A stretch of DNA of 64,000 nt from assembly GCF_000220395.1 (NCBI RefSeq), contig NW_004085988.1, positions 124,001 to 188,000 on the forward strand, given 5' to 3'. This DNA is from Ichthyophthirius multifiliis. Lineage: Eukaryota > Ciliophora > Oligohymenophorea > Hymenostomatida. The notes under the pieces were generated by a model, which worked only from the letters and a program-made list of their open reading frames with translations, was not told where the DNA came from and ran no database searches. This document shows, piece by piece, positions 62,469 to 64,000 of the stretch; positions within the stretch are counted from its first letter, which is position 1; each line of letters starts with the position of its first letter. A program made the position numbers and the translations under genes.

Positions 62469-62860
62469 TCAAAAAATTTTAATCATCATTTATTAAATAT
62501 TTTTTTAATATTGATTTTTATACTTTTCTAAATCCTATTTAAGCTAAAATTATCTATTTTTTATGTTTTTATTATTTTAATTGTTACCGATATTTACTAT
62601 AAATTATTATTATTATCTTATTAATTCACCATTACATATAATCGATTTACATTTTAAATTATTAAATATCTATTAATTAATTTCATAAAATTTATTTTAT
62701 GTTTTCTCATTCATCAAAGTAATATTTTCTTTTTGGTAATTTTAACTTTATCATAAAGCTTATTGAAAAATTATTTTAATGTTTAAAATATAATTAAGGT
62801 ATTTTCTTTATTTATTTAAAATTCTTTTTAATATTGAGGTAAATTTAATTTAAATAAAAA
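62469..62860 (-). CDS. Coiled-coil hypothetical protein, 5' part unresolved
   Basis: Minus-strand segments LPQYQKEFQINKENTLIIF, QTLKQFFNKLYDKVKITKK, ENITLMNEKTQNKFYEINQQ, IFNNLKCKSIICNGELIRQQ and RQFQLKQDLEKYKNQYQKN form a charged helical protein ending at TGA 62469-62471. The two parts are joined by one extra A in the A5 run at 62730-62734. The start is not visible; upstream exons may exist between 62900 and 63300 (a frame beginning MNRYYNLYSLKRNLRQLQIK near 63200 is one weak candidate). Family unknown. Confidence 0.45.
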
Positions 62861-63360
62861 ATAAAATATAAAAAATATCTAATTATTATTAATATATATT
62901 ATATTTCAAAAGAACTGTAGATTTATGTAAAAAAATAAAATTAATATATTAATAAAATTATAGTTATTAATTATATTTAAATATATTTATTTTAAAATGA
63001 ATAAAAAAAAATGAATTATTTTATTAAAAAAAAATATGACATAAATTTTATTGAATTTATTACCATTTATTTAAATCTAAAATTATTCTCTTAGAAAAAT
63101 TAACCACATAATTATTTTAAATTACTAAATTTAACTTAAGCAATTTTATTTGGAGTTATCGTAAATTTCTTTTTAAAGAATATAAATTATAATATCGATT
63201 CATTTACTAAAATCAATACAATAATAAAAATTTTAAAAAAACTTAAAATATATAAGATGTTAATAAATTATTGAAATTAGTCTGAGTTGATTTTAAATAT
63301 ATTAAAATATATCATATTATTTGATTTTATTAGCTTTAATAAAATATTTTCCAACAACTT
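62861..63360. other. A/T-rich, possible upstream exons of the coiled-coil gene
   Basis: No confident gene. Only weak minus-strand open frames. Confidence 0.4.
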
Positions 63361-63425
63361 TTTATAAATTCTAAAAAGAGAAATGTTATTTATAAATCCT
63401 AAAAAGAGAAATATTATTTATAAAT
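63361..63425. repeat. 28-bp direct tandem duplication
   Basis: Units 63361-63388 and 63389-63416 differ at two positions, and a third partial copy begins at 63417. The unit contains ctaaaaagagaaat. Confidence 0.8.
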
Positions 63426-63562
63426 TTTTAAAAAAATCATTAAGAACTCCTAAACATTTTTAAGAAATAAACAAGACTTTGATAATACTTATTTAGATTT
63501 TTATTAGAAACTATTTACTGCCTTATGTATTACACAAAATAATATTAAATTAATGAATTATT
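63380..63562 (+). CDS. Possible C-terminal exon, unrecognised
   Basis: A + frame reading KKRNIIYKFLKKSLRTPKHF, then QEINKTLIILIQIFIRNYLL and PYVLHKIILNQ, ends at a TGA near 63560. The Pro and Arg content is unusual for background translation here, so it may be a true last exon or a gene remnant. It overlaps the 28-bp tandem duplication, which is not a multiple of three. No upstream exon was found. Confidence 0.3.
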
Positions 63563-64000
63563 AATTAATTAAAAAATTAGATTTTTGAGAAATCTCATAT
63601 AAAATTGATAAACAACTTCTTTTTCTTATTAATAATTAATAAAACTATATTAAAAAAAATTTAAATGTTAATTTTAATTAATAGTTTTCCTAATAACATA
63701 ATTATATGATTAATATTTTAATAACTATAAAGAGTTTTCTAAAATAGTAATTCTTTAAAAAAAAATTGCTCTTTTTTTACATATAACTATTTACTATAAT
63801 TAGTATAAGAATAGGTAAAATAGTCTTAAAATTATTAAAAATTAATTATATGGAATAAATTTTAAACTTAACTTTTATATAGGAGTAAATTATGCACTTA
63901 AACTTCATCTTTTTTTTATTAAATACAGATTAATTATTTTTGTTCTTTCAGATATTTATTTTGGTTTAAAATTCAAAAAGTTATAAATTTATTTGATGAA
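63563..64000. other. A/T-rich end of window
   Basis: No feature supported; the window ends in unremarkable A/T DNA. Confidence 0.5.

Noticed and set aside
1-64000. Telomeric repeats, tRNA genes, rRNA, CRISPR arrays, transposon ends
   Set aside because: No C4A2-type telomere repeat, cloverleaf-like G/C-rich segment, spaced repeat array, transposase or reverse-transcriptase motif could be seen.

Overview
The window reads as macronuclear DNA of an oligohymenophorean ciliate that uses the ciliate nuclear code (TGA is the only stop; TAA and TAG are Gln). Evidence: conserved domains run straight through TAA/TAG. For example, ribosomal protein eS24 needs a TAA-coded Gln in both its N- and C-terminal parts, and every confident gene ends at TGA. 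Base composition is extremely AT-rich (non-coding stretches are almost pure A/T), introns are GT-AG and roughly 40-90 nt, and intergenic spaces are short. Among ciliates this fits Ichthyophthirius multifiliis or a close relative best. That is an inference from composition and gene style, not a database result. Because TGA is rare in such DNA, open frames alone mean little here, so calls rest on domain motifs and on the amino-acid character of the translations.

Layout. 1-4 kb: end of a leucine-rich-repeat gene (+) and poorly resolved coding segments. 4.5-6 kb: RING-CH/FHA protein (-). 6.4-8.5 kb: CAMK-like protein kinase (+). 8.9-12.4 kb: Aurora-like kinase with a very long Gln-rich tail (-). 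13.1-21.5 kb: giant fusion of a P4-ATPase-like half with two nucleotide-cyclase domains, the ciliate/apicomplexan type of guanylyl cyclase (+). 21.9-24.1 kb: PH domain plus permuted papain-like (YiiX-type) hydrolase (+). 24.3-28.3 kb: a complete-looking P4 flippase (-). 28.5-29.6 kb: SAM plus FLZ-like zinc finger (-). 30.1-30.5 kb: eS24 (-). 31-36.4 kb: helical-repeat protein, a small hypothetical and a TPR-glycosyltransferase fusion (all +). 38-39.8 kb: multi-pass transporter-like protein (-). 40.1-43.8 kb: three hypotheticals. 44.9-46.2 kb: three-repeat MYB (-). 46.6-49 kb: NEK kinase (-). 50-53.7 kb: TPR protein and F-box/LRR protein (+). 55.5-57.3 kb: ubiquitin-like plus Tudor-type protein (+). 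57.8-59.7 kb: citrate synthase (+). 59.8-62.9 kb: a hypothetical helical protein (-), a mitochondrial TMEM186/TMEM70-like protein (+) and a coiled-coil fragment (-).

Together the genes cover signalling (three kinases, cyclase, FHA, PH), membrane lipid asymmetry (two P4 modules flanking a PH-hydrolase), protein turnover (RING-CH, F-box, UBL), transcription (MYB) and central metabolism. There is no operon logic, no RNA gene, no recognised mobile element and no CRISPR. A recurring oddity is that several clear genes change frame exactly at an A/T homopolymer, always as if one base were missing. This looks like an assembly artefact and should be allowed for when using the sequence.
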